7,406 bases of DNA, taken from an uncultured Bacteroides sp. (lineage in GTDB: Bacteria > Bacteroidota > Bacteroidia > Bacteroidales > Bacteroidaceae). The notes beneath the pieces were generated by a model. That model was not told the origin of the DNA, did not search any database, and saw only the letters and a program-made list of their open reading frames with translations. Below are positions 6,942 through 7,406 of the stretch, in pieces. Each line of letters starts with the position of its first letter. Within the stretch, counting starts at the first letter, position 1. The stretch spans positions 1 to 7,406 of the forward strand of contig USSR01000344.1 of assembly GCA_900557355.1 (NCBI GenBank), given 5' to 3'. The position numbers and the translations under genes are program-made.

Positions 6942-6949
6942 CAAAGATA
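6942..6949 (-). promoter_or_regulatory. Candidate external -7 promoter element facing into the segment
   Basis: On the minus strand this reads TATCTTTG, a perfect match to TAnnTTTG, followed by CAA. It lies just outside the right repeat and points left into the segment. As drawn it would read antisense into the 3' end of the AraC gene; after inversion it would read the AraC gene in the sense direction and then run toward the fimbrial operon. The nearest upstream TTG is about 27 bases away, longer than the usual 19-21, and this DNA is AT-rich enough that one such match is expected by chance. Confidence 0.35.
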
Positions 6950-6982
6950 AATAAAAATATTATATCTTCTAATTCTCAACAG

Positions 6983-6995
6983 ATTATATTACAAA
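6983..6995 (+). repeat. 13-bp direct repeat, copy 2 (outside the segment)
   Basis: ATTATATTACAAA is identical to 5732-5744 and lies eight bases from the recombinase stop codon. Significance is uncertain because of its base composition. Confidence 0.3.
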
Positions 6996-7003
6996 TAATT
7001 ATT

Positions 7004-7406
7004 TCATTTGGATAAGTTTGTAACGATGCTATTCACCTGATTGAGCATGGATACATCAAAATCCTTTAAATAGACGCGTGTCATTTCTTCCGAAGTGTGT
7101 CCAAGTCCGGCACTAATCACAGAAATCGGAGCTCCATAGTCACGTGCGAGGGTAGCCCAAGTATGCCGAGCAGTATATGTCGTTAACGGTACTTTAATAT
7201 CAGCTACAACAGCGATTTTCTTCAAATGGCGGTTGATACGCCCTAACGCCAGACGGTATTTTTGGTATCCCGAAGCATATTCACCGCTAATGATCGGAAA
7301 GAGATACTCATTCTCCGTGTTATATTTATCTATCACGCCCTGCATCTGCGGAGTCACCACTATACGAATCAGCTGTTTCGACTTATGGCGGGAATAAGTC
7401 AGCACA
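7004..7406 (-). CDS. Tyrosine site-specific recombinase (integrase/invertase family), 5' end beyond window
   Basis: Only the C-terminal 133 or so residues are present; the gene runs off the right edge. They carry the catalytic half of a tyrosine recombinase. The beta-hairpin lysine region is YSRHKSKQ, followed by TTYTARHTWATLA with the second catalytic Arg (codon about 7168), then LGHTSEEMTRVYL with the conserved His and the nucleophilic Tyr (codon about 7072). In the usual HxxR motif the His is replaced by Tyr (YTAR), a change I know from other Bacteroides recombinases of this type. The enzyme cuts and rejoins DNA at short inverted-arm sites by a 3'-phosphotyrosine link. Its stop codon is 73 bases from the right inverted repeat, so it is the natural candidate for inverting the neighbouring segment. 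No other recombinase is visible. Whether it is an invertase or an element integrase needs the missing N-terminus and flanks. Confidence 0.9.
   Translation of the reverse strand, partial: VLTYSRHKSKQLIRIVVTPQMQGVIDKYNTENEYLFPIISGEYASGYQKYRLALGRINRHLKKIAVVADIKVPLTTYTARHTWATLARDYGAPISVISAGLGHTSEEMTRVYLKDFDVSMLNQVNSIVTNLSK

Overview
The window looks like a chromosomal surface-structure locus from a Bacteroidales bacterium, most likely Bacteroides or a close relative. The evidence is the gene set (DUF3575, DUF3868/OmpA-like, Mfa1-type fimbrillin and Mfa2-type anchor proteins), the AT-rich intergenic DNA with TAnnTTTG-like promoter elements, and a Bacteroides-type tyrosine recombinase. I cannot name a species from the sequence alone.

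Layout, right to left along the minus strand: the first gene of a fimbrial operon is a DUF3575 outer-membrane protein (5636-5043). It overlaps by one base a DUF3868/OmpA-like protein (5043-3871), followed by the major fimbrillin lipoprotein of the Mfa1/FimA type (3827-2070). A long GC-cored stem-loop (1984-2038) comes next, then an Mfa2/FimB-type anchor or terminator lipoprotein (1963-965) and a further fimbrial lipoprotein (942 to beyond base 1). Together they form a type V (Bacteroidia) pilus operon: secreted lipoprotein subunits, an anchor, a minor or tip subunit, and two accessory envelope proteins.

The main discovery is upstream of this operon. An AraC-family regulator gene (5904-6788, plus strand) and its flanks lie between two 19-bp inverted repeats, at 5672-5690 and 6912-6930. 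A tyrosine recombinase gene (stop at 7004, minus strand, 5' end outside the window) lies directly beyond the right repeat. The left repeat sits only 35 bases from the ATG of the first fimbrial gene, so essentially any promoter for the operon must lie in, or read through, the bracketed 1.2-kb segment. This is the arrangement expected of an invertible phase-variation switch. Here the invertible segment carries a whole regulator gene rather than just a promoter.

In the orientation shown, the regulator is divergent from the fimbrial operon. After inversion it would be co-directional with the operon and upstream of it, and a promoter-like element near the right end (6864-6871) would face the fimbrial genes. 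Whether the switch flips, which orientation is on, and whether the neighbouring recombinase performs the inversion cannot be decided from sequence alone. I saw no tRNA, rRNA, CRISPR array or transposase in the window. No intergenic stretch exceeds about 270 bases.
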